From the NCBI RefSeq assembly GCF_000711695.1, contig NW_013546944.1, positions 1-64,000 on the forward strand: DNA of 64,000 bases, in the 5' to 3' direction. Positions 1 through 13,319 of the stretch are shown in pieces. The notes beneath the pieces were generated by a model. That model saw only the letters and a list, made by a program, of their open reading frames with translations. It searched no databases and was not told the origin of the DNA. This stretch comes from Tilletiaria anomala UBC 951 (lineage: Eukaryota; Basidiomycota; Exobasidiomycetes; Georgefischeriales; Tilletiariaceae). The first letter of the stretch is position 1, and every line of letters starts with the position of its first letter. A program made the translations under genes and the position numbers.

Positions 1-3000
1 AACTAGAACCCGTTCGGTTTGGTTGGATTGGGACCAGTATTGAAGTTTTCGGTGGCGTGGGACGGAACACAAACCTGCGAATTTCCCCGGATTTGCCATC
101 GGAATCACGGGGAAGATGCGGTGGCGACATGTAAGCGGAGGCCAGCCACAGCGCAACGATCCATGGCAACAGAAAGGCATGAAGTCTCAAGACACAAACA
201 TCTGATGATTGATACGTGGACGGCTTCATGCTGTCAGAATGGTTTCTTGTTAACATTGTTTCCATTGTTCGCAGGGCGGCAGCGTTGTCTACGCTATCGT
301 CGCCACATTCAGCTCCAGCTTCTGCCTCTGCTTTCTCACAATATGCACGATGGAATTGCGCGCATGCCTTTGGTTGTTGAGCCTACATGTGCACGATCAA
401 CGTAGCCCATGAAACATATCCACTCTGGTTTGAGCACCTCTTCTGGTTGCCGAGTGCGTTGCAATCACTCAACTTCAAGGTGTCATATTCTTTCAGCGCC
501 GTCCCCCACAGATGAACAACGTGATCGTGAATGTCTGCCCCTACATGAAACTTGCCACAGCGAAAGAACCTCCCCTGATCCTCCTTAGTTGCCTATTCGT
601 AGTTGCAAGCATTGCCTCCGCCAGGCGGAGCTTCGAGTGCTGATGGATATCCAGTCCCTAACTTCGAATTGACCTGGAATGCTTTCGGGGCGAGTGGCGC
701 TCAATTTCAAGCCTATGGAATGTTCCATGAATGGCGGATGTAAGTAGAATATCTGGGCCGCCAAAGAAAGTGATTCGGCGCATGTCACCACTGATCGATG
801 CAAAAGTGACTCTCATTTCTTCCGGCATGGTCTTACCGCCGTTCAAAGAGGCCAGCTCCCGCGTCACCAATGTCCCAACTCCTCTGGTTTATCATGTAGA
901 CCAAGAGAGCTGGTGTATAGCAATAGAGGCCGAGCACATCGTGCTATCGTAAAAAGCGTACGGTTGAACTAAGTGTCGAAAACGCATCCAACCTCGCAGA
1001 ACAGTTTGGCCCCTGTGGCCCTCGTTCACTGCAAAAAAGATTCTCGTCTCATGTTGAAGGTGCAATTTTTGGTTTGGGTCCGGCAGGAGAACGTGCTCCT
1101 TGGTATCCACTACACGTGGTACAACCTGTGACTGACCCTCTGCCTTTCGCTCAGTCAAGACTTGCCGCGGGAAAATCGCATCAATAAGGCGATTGCATGT
1201 GGCGGTAACGAACAAAGACGGACGGCCATGTCCCCGTGCCAGGTTCGTTGAGTCCTCTCAATCGATATACTTTGAAACAGTAGCAAAACTCTCGGTGGAA
1301 GATAGCGGGGAAAATGATCAAGGTGCTGGCGTCCGTCACACAGTCACCTTCGGCATGAAGATCGTTCGAAGTGCAAAAGTGTCAAACCGCGCAAAAAGAA
1401 AATGCCAAGTGAAGATGGGTGAACCTGAATCGAAGCTGTGGGAGAATCACAATTGAGCGGCACAATGCAGCCAAGCAAGAGAAAAGCGCCTGGCAAAAAG
1501 GGAAGTTACGGCCACAGCACCACTCAGCAAAATTTGGGAGACCCATCCCACAGAGACTGACCAGTGGCCACAATCTCGCCAACTTGCAGCCAAACATTTA
1601 CCTTAGCAACTCGATACACCATCAGCAAATTGTTCCTCCCTGGCAGAAGCAGCAGGGGAATGCGCTCATGCACACTGTGTCCAGCCTACGGGCCCTTTCG
1701 GGGATTGGTGTTGGAGAAGACATCGTGACGACGTCACCGTCACGTCACCATTCGATTCAGCACACCCAAATCCCGTTGAAAAAAAAAAACCCCCAGAAAA
1801 CCCACTCCATCCCACCCCCACCCAGCACAAGAAAAAGGCACTGGGCAGCGGGGTCACTAGTGCCGACATACATACAAGAGTACCTCGCTCAGGCTGGATG
1901 CGCCGGTCGCGTGCACGGGTTGAGCAGAGGTCCATATGGAGTCCAAAGTGGTCAAAGTGGGCGTCGCGCGAGGTGAAGCGGCATGCGCTCGGCTCCGAAC
2001 TTGCGGCGAGCAGGCAGGAGCAGGCAGACGAACTGGAGGAGAGCACGCGCCCGCCCAAGCAAATAACGCAACCGACGCAGTGCCGAGTAACTGCCGACAA
2101 TAACCTGGTGAAGTTAGGTAAGCGCGCCGGTGCCGTCCGCCTGCCTGCATCTCGCCTACTAAGTGGGCGCCCATACCCGCGGCTTACAGCCTTTCCCTAA
2201 GCTAGCCAAAGTGGCCCTGCAGGCAGGCCTACAGCTACTGTGAGGCCTTCTTGCTACGCGCGTCGCAAGAATGAGACTGCAAACGAGACGCCTTGCAAGT
2301 GCAGCTCGAGACCGATCCTCAAGCTCACGTGACATTCCATTCCTCATCTCCATTTCTCCAAAGCTCGCAACTCATTGTGACACTTTCAAAGAATGGTCAG
2401 AATCCGCGACCTTGCCGCCCGCTTCCGGCTGACCGGCTCTTTTATGATTGATCATTGCTCTGAGGTAGTCGAATCGATCTAAGAGGAACTTGCACCCTGC
2501 TTGCAAAGCCGGACGCCACCATCCCAGCCCCGGTAATAACAACAAGTTTCGCTTAGGCAGTGGATACCAGCAAGCCGCCAAATGGGAGACCCGTTGCTTT
2601 GTTGCGTGCACACTCCAACTTTATTGACGCAACCTTTTGACTGTCCCCTCGATGATATCTCCTGCTATCTTCTCATGAGTCCTCCCGATGGGGTAACATG
2701 CTATCCTGTGAGCTGATCTGCTCGCCTTCGCGCTCATACCTCGCACACTATCGGGGCCGTCGGATCGTCGACACTTGAAAATCATACCTCAACTTCCTGT
2801 CTCTGAATTCAATTGGTTGCATATCACTTTAGGAGGCCAAGCTCCGTGCTCTGGAAGGTTGGAATTAAAGTCCATTCTGCGCTGCCTGTTCTCGTGATGG
2901 ACATTGGCAGCACGTAAAGCGCCCTCGTCGACCCGTGCCGCCATGTGGTAAAGATGTCAAGGCAAAGAAGTGCTGTGGGCAGCCAATGGGACGTTCAACT

Positions 3001-5090
3001 TCTTACTATCACGTGTCGCACGGTGCACAACCGGCCCATGCGGGTGAAACCCCAAATTAGTTCATCAACACGTTGAGAGAATGCTGGCACTCGGGCTACA
3101 AGCTAACGCTGTCATCTTTCAGTTAGACGAAGGTTGCGGGCTGCAGACGCGGCTTTCAAAGTTTACCATATGAAATGTGGACTCAGAACGGATCTCGGGT
3201 GTCCGCGCGCGGGCTGTGCATCATGGTTGTAGAACTCCTCATGCAACTCTAGTATGCCCAACAACGGAGCCATTCAGCTTAATAAGCGAGGTGAAATTGG
3301 GAACTCCGCTTAAGGAAGCTCATGCATGTAAGCAAAATTCTCTTCTCATCACGGACATCTGTATTGTGTCATGTCGCATCACCCTATGATCGTTTACCCG
3401 CTATCATGACCTTCGAGTCTGCGGCTCTCCGTGGGGGACGCGACTGATGCTGCCAAAGCACTGCTCCCATCGGCAGATGGAGATGATGCGACCTGCATCG
3501 TGGCTCGTGCATACTCCTTGTTCATGCAATTGTGTTCGCGCTACATGCTCTTAAATGGCATTGCGTGTAAATTACGGTGCTACAACGGGACCACGTTCTC
3601 AGCACGGCTGCGCTGGGTGAAGTCTACGTCAGTGCTGTCACCTTCACCTGGCTGAATGGGAATTCGATAATTTGACTAGGATTTGAGACTGTCGATGCAT
3701 GTTGTAACGTCTGCCCCATCTGGGCTCAGTGTGCAAAGTGCATGCAGTGCATACATGCAATACGCACACGTCGAGCTGCAAGCATGGCAGGCTATCGCAA
3801 GTCCTAGTCCGCGGTCATGCGAATGTAGCCGGGGTGTTTAGATGAGTTTGTCTGTCATCTTGTGTCATTCGGTGCAACCTCTGGACTCCGCTACACAACA
3901 AGTTTCTATGATGTAATCACCAGAACTAACTCCATACTCTTCTCATGAGCTTTACCTAAACGGAAGGTCCAACTAGGAGCTTTGGACGAGCACAGCGGTC
4001 CGCCTCGTCATGTCCCTGCGCAAAATTTGTACATCATGTTCGACTGCACCGATGTGGTGGCATGAATCTTGAAGGCTCTACACAGCCTCACGCCCCTTTA
4101 CCCGCGTCCGTCCGCATCATCAGCATCACTTGCGCGCACTGCCGCCAATTCCGCATATCCCTGCTCGCGTCATCGGTGAAGTGATGTGTGACGCCGGTTC
4201 ACAAACGGGTATGAATGGTTCTAGGGTGGAGTTCCATACCTCTCCTTCCCAGATTAACCCCCTTTTTCCTCAATTCCCCCGGGTACGCGGAAGAACGTTG
4301 AACGGCGGAAGATCACCGTTTGGTTCGTCGCACCAACTGCCCGGATCTAGGCAAACTTCGGCTAACCTGAAATTGCATAATGGAAGAGAGCCGTATCGAC
4401 ATTGCATTCCTTTATTTTTGGTGATGCAGACTTCGTTGGCACCTCTACTAGAATTCACAGACTCGTAGATCCTCGGCAGATCCTCACATATTACACCTTA
4501 CACCTTAAGGCCTACCTCCACACCCTCCTTTTGTCAACCCTCAAGCTTGCAAGCATAGACCTTAGTGATGCATGGATCACTGCTAATCCGATCACCGTCC
4601 GACACCCTTCGTCCAACCCTGCAGCTCCCACAACGGAAATTTTCTCGCACCGCTATGTCAACACGTTTCCGACGTACCTTGCGATGCGCAAACCAGCGGG
4701 AATGGTTCTCTCATTCCACGTCCGCCCTGGTATAACAGGTTTGGCGACCATAATGCCCGCAATAGGATTATCACATTCTATACGGCTTCCTTCTCTGTAA
4801 TCTTCAACGCCCGAGAGAAGTGTATATATAGGGGACTCACTCTTGCCTCTTTTCTCATTGGCCCCTTCTCCAGCAGCAAAAACCTTCGCAAGGCAGTGAC
4901 AAATAGCTCTCCTCTCGACACCTTAATCTTCCTTGGCCTTAAGTGTCCACTTTTGTATTTATATAAACGAAGCAATTGTATTCGCTGTCGTTGCTGCTCC
5001 GTCTTTCTCGACTTTCGCCCCGCCGTCTGTCACCCCTCTCGTCTTCCCGGGCCAGGCTCCCGGCAGCCCAACATTTCACTTTGGCGCCCA
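1..5090. other. gene-free region, no recognised gene
   Basis: I recognise no protein family on either strand. The open frames are short and mutually overlapping. The longest same-strand open stretch is on the minus strand from 1215 down to 658, split by two adjacent stops near 889-894, and it matches nothing I know. A run of A followed by C lies near 1780-1793. A TATATATA box at 4823-4830 sits about 270 bp upstream of the WSC relic and may be what is left of its promoter. Base composition appears less GC-rich than in the coding blocks. Confidence 0.5.
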
Positions 5091-5094
5091 TTGG

Positions 5095-5962
5095 CGCTAC
5101 TTATAACCTAGTCGGAAGTTTCACGTCCGCTCGGACGACCAGGTATGTGCTCTCACCGACTACTACGAAGGTAGCTACAAGAACCCGAACTACAAGTGCG
5201 TGATGGATGCAACCAAGCAGCCTGGCTTCAAGTGTGTGTAAGTGCTGCCTGTGATTCAGCTGAGGCCAGACGCGTGAGCCGATAACACGGAATGTGACCA
5301 ACCAACAGGTGACAGTACACGGCAACGAGTGCTGCGCTGGGAAGGTTTTCGCTTCCTTTGACGAAAAGCAAGGAGGGGGTAGCTTTTACCCTGGTGCTTC
5401 TGTCATGCCCTTCCCTATCATCTATCTGGCTCACTTGCTCTTGCTTCTCCCACAGAGCTGCAGCATGGCCTGCTCTTGCAATGGGAACCATAATTGCGCG
5501 GCTCTTACAACGCCATGACACTTTACAAACGCGGCGCTAATGCCCCGCCGCTCCAGCTGCGCGCCTGCGGAGATCACTACCGGTGACGGTAATGAGTACA
5601 AACTTTTCGGCTGCTACACCGACCGGCCTGACGACCATGATCGCGCTCTGCCCGACTTTTACAACGCCGATAATCATGACAATGACAATAATAATTGCGT
5701 GAATCAGGCTTCTGCCTAGGGTTCGAGTCCGTCGCCACTGAGTGGGGAAAACTCGAGCGACAAAAGAATAGTACCATAAGGCAACGATCGACCGTATATC
5801 CTATTCTTCTCGTATTGCAGGCAAGGAAGGCCACGCAGCCCACCAGCTCGTATCCTCGCAACCCACGGGTAATTGCGAATTGACGTGCACGAGCCTTGAA
5901 GGTTTGTGGAGACTCGCTGTGCGAGGCGACTCTGTACCAGCTCCAGACCGAGCCTTAGGCGC
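5095..5962 (+). pseudogene. decayed tandem WSC-domain gene
   Basis: Two WSC (cell-wall sensor/carbohydrate-binding) domains can be followed in order, but in several frames. WSC1 opens near 5100 (LVGSFTS, with Ser where the first Cys is expected). It continues at 5140-5237 (YKCVMDATKQPGFKCV), then past a plausible GTAAGT..AACAG intron at 5238-5308 (GNECCAGK), and ends at 5465-5540 (SCSMACS, then GGSYNAMTLYKR in another frame). WSC2 starts near 5604 (LFGCYTD), reaches CVNQAS at about 5697, changes frame into GFESVATEWG, and after a possible intron gives SSQPTGNCELTC near 5850-5884. It ends in a further frame as CGDSLCEATLYQLQ. At least four frame changes are needed that no usable intron explains, so I read this as a dead host gene. 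Intact WSC proteins are secreted or membrane-anchored; which parent protein this came from cannot be told. Confidence 0.72.
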
Positions 5963-6241
5963 ACATTGCTGGAGTTCACAATGCCTGGGCCCTGTGTTCA
6001 TATCGAATGTGCTCCAGCCCACTGCGACAGCCTTGAAAATTGTATCGTGTACCATTTTGGCTTATTATCCAAAACGCTTGGACCCTTTTTATGCTCATTT
6101 TTCACTTGCTTCGATACTTATCTTGAGGGAACTTTTAGATTCCCTGGTTTGCTCGATGCGAACTCGACATTCGACGTCACATAGAGACTGCGATTTCTGT
6201 TGCAAACAGATTGGAACGTGAAGTATGATACAGAGAGGTGC
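5963..6241. other. intergenic, nothing recognised
   Basis: This spacer lies between the WSC relic and the 3' end of the MFS transporter. It probably holds the transporter's 3' untranslated region on the minus strand. No ORF or motif stands out. Confidence 0.4.
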
Positions 6242-8318
6242 TCAAAGCAGGTAGCGGAACTTCCTCTTGGTCAAATGAGCGGTCGATTTCCCGCCTTCGC
6301 TTGCCTGGGTCTCCTCGACCGTGCCATACTTGCGATCAAGCGCTCTGTTGTCGCGCGCGAGGCGCACGCGCATGGCGAGCGCGAGCGCGATGCCGACGAG
6401 GAACATGCACGTGCAGATGAGGTTGCTCTGCCAGTAGCGAGGGCCAAACTTCTTCTTCTGCCAGATGTAGCTGCCAGCGATGTTGCCGAGCTGCGAAAAT
6501 GCGTTGATGCCAGCCAGCGCGACGGCTCGCTTCGTCGTGGGGCGATGGATCGTGTTGCTGATCCATGTGAGGATGACGACATAGCCGGCATAGGACGGCG
6601 CCATCAGGAAAAGGCCTACGAAGCGCGCGGCGGTGTTCATGGTCGATGCGCTGATGATGAAGCCAGCGATGCCGACAACCAGGGGAAGCGAGATGTGCAG
6701 AAAGCGCTCTTGGGTGGCATCGGCGTGACGTCCGTTGAAGTATACGCAGACAAAGGCAAAGAACCAGGGTGGGACCGTCAGGAGGAGCGTCTGCGTCTGT
6801 CCGTAGCCGAGAGTTCCCGTGAGCGTAGGGAAGAATGCGTCTGTCAAAGGAACGTAATGCAAAGGTCAGATCGGCAGAGGCCATATGAATCTTGCAAGAT
6901 TGCTGCACAAATCCACTCACTGAATGAGAGCCCAGCAGTGACAGCAGTAAGCAAGACAGCAAGCAGATACACTTTCAGATCCTTGACCGCAAGCAGCAGG
7001 CCATGCGACGTGTTTCCGTGCCCATTCGCGTCGCCCCCACCCACATCTGCCTCGCCAGCATCTTCCGTCAAGCGCGCAACTGCCAGGCTCCGCTCTTCCT
7101 CGCTAAGGAAGGAAGAGTTCTCTGGAAAGTCGGGAAGAACGAAGAAGGCGATCACAGAGATGCAGACGGTGAGAGTTGCTCTTCCAACGAGGGAGAATAT
7201 AGCTTTAGTCTCAGAAGGGTCCAGCAGACAAGCTAAGGACTTACTCGACAATGAACATCCATTTCCATCCTGCAATGCCCCTGAGGCCGTCCAACTTGAG
7301 CAGACCAGCCGCGATCAAGCCGCTGAACGCGTTGCTCAAAATACTGCCGCTGAACAACAAAGCCGTACGTGTGGCTAGTTCTTTCTTGGTCATCCATTTT
7401 GAGAGCAGGAATAACGCTCCAGGGAAGAATGGGGCTATTGCAAGTGAACGGCAAATAAAGATCATCAGAATGAGGATTCGAGCAGAGGAACGCACGACCG
7501 CTGGTCCTAAGTATCAGGAAAGCATACGGAACGCACCTTCTGCCATGCCAAGAACGATGCGTACGGCAAGGAGGCCTGAGTAGTTGTGCGTCAACGCTGT
7601 CATACCGGACACGATGCCCCATAGCGCTACGATGCTCGGGATGTAGAGGCGCGGTCGCCCCAGGCGCACGAGAAGGAGGTTGCTGGGGATTTGCAGCCTG
7701 TAATTCGTCGTACCAAGCTCTCAGGGACACGTTCCAAGAATCTGTATTTTACCTGATGCGATTGTACTCACGAAATATAGCCTACGAAGAGGATCGAGAG
7801 AGCGACGGAATCTGTTCACGTGAGCGAAGAGGGGATGGGCGTGGGTCCATGGGCAAATCTCAATCAAAAAGTCCCAGTGGCGGATCGAAAGGGAGACTAA
7901 CACTGTGTGTCGGTAAGCTTGAGGTCCTTTTGCAAGCCATAGTCACGAGCTGCACTGATGTTGTTGCGGTCCTGAAGAAAATAAATCAATACGGATGTGA
8001 GCCACATTGTGCAGAAAGGTTCTCGATCGAACAGGGATGGTGGCTCACGAGGTAGTTCATGATATATAGCAAGATGAGTATCGGCATCATCCTGAGGTCG
8101 ATCTTTCGAACGAGCTTCCGTTCGAACTCACGCCGCTTCTCGTCATTCGGTCTGCAATGCTCAAGCATGACCGCTTCCCGTCCCTCCTCGGCGACATCGA
8201 GAGTGGTGCTGCCCTGCTGAGGGTCATCGTAGCGATCGTCCACTTTCACCGTGCTGCTGCATGACTTGGCTGCCTGCTTGGCATTGGCGACGCGCAACTC
8301 GTTGGCGGGGGCCATCAT
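6242..8318 (-). CDS. MFS transporter, ACS (Dal5/allantoate permease-like) family
   Basis: A membrane permease of the anion:cation symporter branch of the major facilitator superfamily, probably importing an organic anion, vitamin or nitrogenous acid. The substrate is not readable from sequence. Seven exons join in phase to 529 residues: 8318-8049, 7971-7902, 7811-7772, 7697-7537, 7436/7434-7245, 7180-6921 and 6840-6242. The N-terminus is a cytosolic polar stretch, then TM1 ending in IMNYL, joined to DRNNISAAR, the typical post-TM1 motif of this family. TQYSVALSILFVGY is TM2, FIVEATLTV..FFVLPDFPE marks TM6 and the central loop, and WISNTI..FSQLGNIAGSY lies in the C-terminal half. The exon 2 donor is GTTAGT rather than GTRAGT; only that choice keeps the frame. 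It is divergent from ERG8 with 670 bp between starts. The family call is firm. Confidence 0.9.
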
Positions 8319-8988
8319 CGCTCACCACACCAAAGTTGGGTTGCAGGCGGAGGATTTGCGCAAGGGGGGGTGGAGGGTGAAGATGGCAAGACTGTGGGGT
8401 CGTGGGGGTTTGGAAGAGTATCGAGAGTAAGTGTAACCGGAGTCGATGAAAGCGTTGGTTTTCGTATGTGCAAGGCAAGATGCGTGCGGTTGGAGACGAA
8501 GAAAGAGGCGGTCTTCGTGTGATGAGCTCTGGGGCCGGTGAGAACGTGAGAACGTGGGGAGGCGAACAGGTACACGGTGATCTTCTGGGAACAAGCCAGC
8601 ATCGCAATGGAGATTGTGACCTTCGGTCCGACGCCATCCGCCGCCATCGTTCCTGGCGATTGGCGCTAACACGCCGGCAAGCAGGGCAGTAAAGCAAAGT
8701 GACAACTATGCAGACTGCTTAGCTCCAAGAGGACAGCAGCCAGAGCCCCAACCCCTCTTCTTTCGGCCGATATAATGTCATCCGTCAGCCAGGTTCTGAC
8801 GAGAAGAACGGTATATTGTTTGTGTGGCTCGCCGTTTGCACGTCTACCTCGCGCTGACCACATAGCCTTTACCAGTTGTTACCCGTTGGTCGAGCCCATC
8901 GCCTCCTCGCTCGCAGCGATCCTGCGCATCGATTGGAGATCACAATCGCGGTCTCACCATCGAGCGCCTACCCCCCTTAAACACGAGC
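8319..8988. promoter_or_regulatory. divergent intergenic region, MFS transporter / ERG8
   Basis: This 670-bp interval must carry the promoters of both flanking genes. A TATA-like GATATAATG lies near 8769-8777, about 215 bp before the ERG8 ATG. An ATG at 8775 opens a frame that overlaps the ERG8 start in a different phase and would be an upstream ORF if transcription begins before it. Confidence 0.4.
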
Positions 8989-11241
8989 ATGGCCCCGCCG
9001 TTGCACCCAGTCGTCGTCTCAGCGCCCGGCAAAGTCCTCCTTGCCGGCGGCTACCTCGTGCTCGATCCAGCCTACCCTGGCGTCGTCGTCTCCACATCCT
9101 CGCGCTTCTACTCGGTCGTCGAGGTGCGAGATGCCAAGGGCAAATGCAAATCTTCGGTGGCTGCCGGCGCTGAGGAAGACGCAGCAGCAGACATCCTCGT
9201 GCGATCACCTCAGTTCGTTCGCGCTGAATGGGGGTACAAGCTTCGCATCCGTGGTGGCACTGTCGCTGAAGGGAGTAGTGTAGATGTGATCCAGACCGCG
9301 TGAGTATCTGCGTGCTAGATGTCACGACGATGGGAAGCTGGTTTTGAGAACAATCATGGCTGGGCCTTGCTGTTTCAGATCAAGCTACAACTCCCCAGAT
9401 GCTGGCAAGAATCCGTTCGTCGGCCTGGCGCTACTGTACTGCCACCGTCTGGCTCTCGAGCTGCTCGGTCTCGAAACCTACAAAGAGCGTATTGCGCAGC
9501 CTATCACCATCACCGTCGTCGGCGACAATGACTTTTACTCTCAGCGCTCGCAGGCGAACCTTCCCGTCGGAAGCGAACCATCAGAAAGGCCGAACTTTCC
9601 CAAAGCACCAACAAGCGCGTACCTTCGCTCGCTGCGGCCGTTTACACCCCTTGGCGTGCCAATACGAGAAGTACACAAGACAGGGCTCGGGTCGTCAGCG
9701 GCGATGACCACCTCCCTCGTCGGCGCGTTGCTTGCCCACCTCGGGATCGTCTCCGCATTGCACGCTGCCTCCTCTGCCACCTCCAATTGCTCTGCTTCCG
9801 CCGCAGGTGCGAGTCTCTCGACGCGCGACCTGGCGCTTGTTCACAACACTGCACAGCTGGCACACTGCGCCGCGCAGGGTAAAGTGGGCAGCGGCTTTGA
9901 CGTCAGCGCGGCGGTGTGGGGCAGCCAGCTATATAGACGCTTCAAGCCGGAAGTCCTGCAGGCCGTGCTGGACGAAGGCGCTGCTGTGCTCATTGAGGGT
10001 CAACAGCAAGTGGAAGACAGCGTGGAACCCTACGGCAGCTCTTCGACAACAAGTAAGCGCAGGCTGTATGACGCGTTGAAGCCTGATAACCGCGATTGGG
10101 TGCCACTCTGTGCCGCCTCTGGCTCTTCGAAACATGCTCAAGGGGGCGATCTCATGAAGACGGGTGGACCAACAGCAACAGAGGGACTCGCAGCGCTGGG
10201 CCTCACTGTGACTGCGCCTTTTTCATCATCATCATCAACGGCGCCAAGCTCGTCGGAAGAGCACATCCCGCAGCCAGCGCCTTTGCACCTTCCCCCTCGT
10301 CTCGCGATGGTCCTAGCGGACGTTGACACGGGTAGCAACACGCCCTCACTCGTGTCAAAAGTGCTCGCGTGGAAGAAGGCGAAGCCGGAGTGGGCCAAGC
10401 AGCTGTACAGCGTTCTGGACAATAGCAACCAGTCTCTTGCGGATGGCCTGCTCGCGCTGACGCTTGGGTGCCTGAAAAACCGAGAGGAGTATGAGAAAAG
10501 CTTAGACATTGCTGCTGGCGTCAAGAGCGCCAAGGTGCGTACTTATAGCAACTTGCGCGATACATTCTTACGCTGACTCCCCCCCCTCGACTTCCGTCAC
10601 CTCCGACCGACGGTGACGGCGGTCCTTGCATGCAGTGGGACGAGCTAGCACGAACGCATCCCTCACCGAGCCTGACGCTCCTCGTGGGCTTGCGCAACAC
10701 GCTGCGCTCCATCCGTGCCGGAATGCGCGAGCTCGGCCAGCGCGCCATCGCACCCGTCGAGCCGGACGAGATGGGCGAGCTGATCCGCGCGAGTTGCGAG
10801 AGCGCACCCGGCGTGCTCGGCGGCGGCGTTCCGGGAGGTGAGCGTGAACTGAAGTAACCCGGCGTTGACCAGCGAGGAAAGTATCGCTGACAATGAGATG
10901 AACGTTATGCAGCGGGCGGCTACGATGCACTGTACCTGCTCTACATCACTCCTCGCGCCGATGCATCGCCGAGCGCCGATCCGCGCGCAACAGTCGAAAA
11001 GTTCTGGGCGAGCTGGCAAGGCCTCAGCGTCGGTCCGCTACTCAGTACGGCCGGCTCTTCCCTGTCCGATGCCATCTCCAGCGCATCAGCAGCCGCAGAA
11101 AACGAGGGCCGCGACGTAAAGACCACGCTGCATCCGGACTTGCCCGACTTGGCTCTGCAGTTCGGAGCGCCTTCCTTGGGCTGTAGTGGCCTGCAGCTCG
11201 TCAGTGTGGATCATGTTTGGGGCCTACGAGAGGTGCTTTGA
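8989..11241 (+). CDS. ERG8: phosphomevalonate kinase
   Basis: Phosphorylates 5-phosphomevalonate to the diphosphate with ATP, in the cytosolic mevalonate pathway to isoprenoids and ergosterol. Four exons (8989-9299, 9379-10534, 10636-10837, 10913-11241) join in phase to 665 residues. The N-terminus reads VSAPGKVLLAGGYLVLD, the GHMP-kinase opening. The glycine/serine-rich ATP loop GLGSSAAMTT is at about residue 206. KVGSGFDVSAAVWGSQLYRRF is the Erg8-type second block, followed late by DVDTGSNTPSLVSKV and the C-terminal GHMP motif GAGGYDALYLL across the last intron. It is longer than the roughly 450-residue yeast enzyme because of low-complexity inserts rich in Ala, Ser and Thr between the motifs. 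All catalytic motifs are present. The gene ends 98 bp from the convergent GYF gene. Confidence 0.95.
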
Positions 11242-11339
11242 GAAACTACTCCGCATTCTTCAGTGCTAGCAATACATTTAGTTGCAATTGCATTTCATTG
11301 TTTAAAGACATGGCTTTCGCCTTCATACTGCCCATGCGC

Positions 11340-13288
11340 TCACTTTCCGCCCTTCTTTTTACCGCCTTTGCCCTGGACAACCTGGAAGCCGGCGAAGGTG
11401 TCCCGCCTCGAAGGCTGAGACTTGAGCACGTCGCTGGCGCTTCGCTCCGCCGGGCGACCAAGACCAGACGCGCCAGAAGATGCAGCTGAGCTTCCTGTTG
11501 CGCCCAAGCCGCATCCTTGCGCGTCCATCTTGCGCTTAGCAACGAATTCAGCCGCGAAGCGACGCCCGTCGAGCGTGCTGCTGTTGGCATAAATGCTCTC
11601 GGCAATGATCTCGACGACATCCGGTGAAGGGTCGAGCGGGAAGGAGAGCAGCATGTCGACAAAGTCGTCCACATTGACGCTCAAGCCCTTGAGCTGCTCC
11701 TTGGTGTAGCGGACAAATTCCGGACTAGGGCCCGAAGAAGACAACGATCCTGATGATGAGGACAAAGGTGCGGCGGAGGATCGCACGGCAGTACCATTCG
11801 TAGGTGGCGCAGCGGCGACGGCAGGTGCAGGCTTGACGGAAGCCGTACCCGCGCTGGCCGATCGCTGCGGGCTAGCCATGGCATCAGACGACCGGTTGGA
11901 TGGCACTGTACCGCTACTGGCGCCACCAACAGGCTTTCCCGAAGCGCCAACGACGCTCCACCCTGGAGCAGGTGCGAGGTTTGGCTGGCTGACGGCCCGG
12001 CTTGCAGCGCTGGCAGCCAAGTCGGCGTACGCCTTACCACCGGCCGCTGCAGCCTGTTGAGCGCGCGCCGCAGCTGCGATCTCCTTGGCGCGCTGTGCTC
12101 GCTTGCGTTCCTCCTCTTGGATCTCCGCGAGCGTCTTCTTGGTCGTCGACGATGTAGTTGTGCTCCACGCATGGCCGACGGACCCTGATGTCGGAGACGC
12201 GCTAGCTTCTTCTGTCTTACTTGCTGAGGAAGGTACGCTAGCGAGGCCCCAGGACATGGTGATCGGTTGGGCAGACGATGAAGCCGACGCAAAAGCAGCA
12301 GCAGCAGCTTTCGCACGGTTCGCTGCGGCCTGCCTTTCCAGGGCCTTCTTCGACTCCGCAGCCTTGAGTTCAGCCGCCTGTATTTCGCGCAGGCTAGGAC
12401 TTGTCAGAGTAGCTGGCTTCTCCTCCGCTGCTTGAGCCCAAGGAGCCGGCTTAGCAGGCGTCGAAGGCATGCTGGGCTCGGACGTCGAAGATTGTGTCTG
12501 CTGAGAAGCGGCAGGAGTTGTGGCTTTCTTGAAATCATCAGCACTCATGATATTCAGATTACCGGCCATGGCGCTGGAAGTTCCGCGCGCCTTGGCTGCT
12601 GCGGCATTGCTGTCCGCCTCGGCGTTCTCTCGCGCCTTCCTGTTACGTTGCTTGCGCGTGGTGACGATTTGCATCTGCTGCTGTCCTTGATCGGCAACCC
12701 ACTCTTCGCCAGGCTCGAGTGAGCCCTCAAGCTGATGCGCAGACTCGAGTTGCCCAGAAGCTTCCGGTTGCGGCTGCGGCTCCAGCTCCGGCTCTGCAGG
12801 TGCAGAGCCTTCAGCTATTGCGGCTGCTGGTGCAGTTTCCAGAACTGGCTCCGTCTGCGCAGGCTCGTCGGCTGCGGCGGAGGTAGCGGCTTCTGGAGCT
12901 GGACTTTGTGAGCGCCGCGGTGTACCGATGGCGTCGGGTACACTTTTGAGCTCTGCTTGTTGCGTAGTCTTTGGCGTACCCGGCGCCGCACCCCAGGCGT
13001 TCCACACGCCACCGGCATTGTGCTGCTGCGCCTGTCGCTGCTGCTGGGAGCGCGACTGTTCACTATGTTGTTGAAGTTGTTGAAGCTGGTCTTGAAGATG
13101 TAAATGATGCTGTTGTTGCTCAAGGAAAGGATGCTGCTGTTGCTGTTGAAGTCGATGCTGATAAAGCTGCTGTTGCAAAAGTTGTGACGGCTGCACCCCA
13201 CCAGGCGGTAGCCCGAAGGGCGCCTGCGGCAGCCCTAGACCTTGCGTGTGCGCATATCCCCACGCATCCATGCTGCTTCCCGTCCAAG

Positions 13289-13319
<31 letters not shown>

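Noticed and set aside
5715-5735. GGTTCGAGTCC, resembling a tRNA T-arm/B box
   Set aside because: No acceptor stem, D-arm or A box at the right distance, and the bases are explained by the WSC relic (GFESV).
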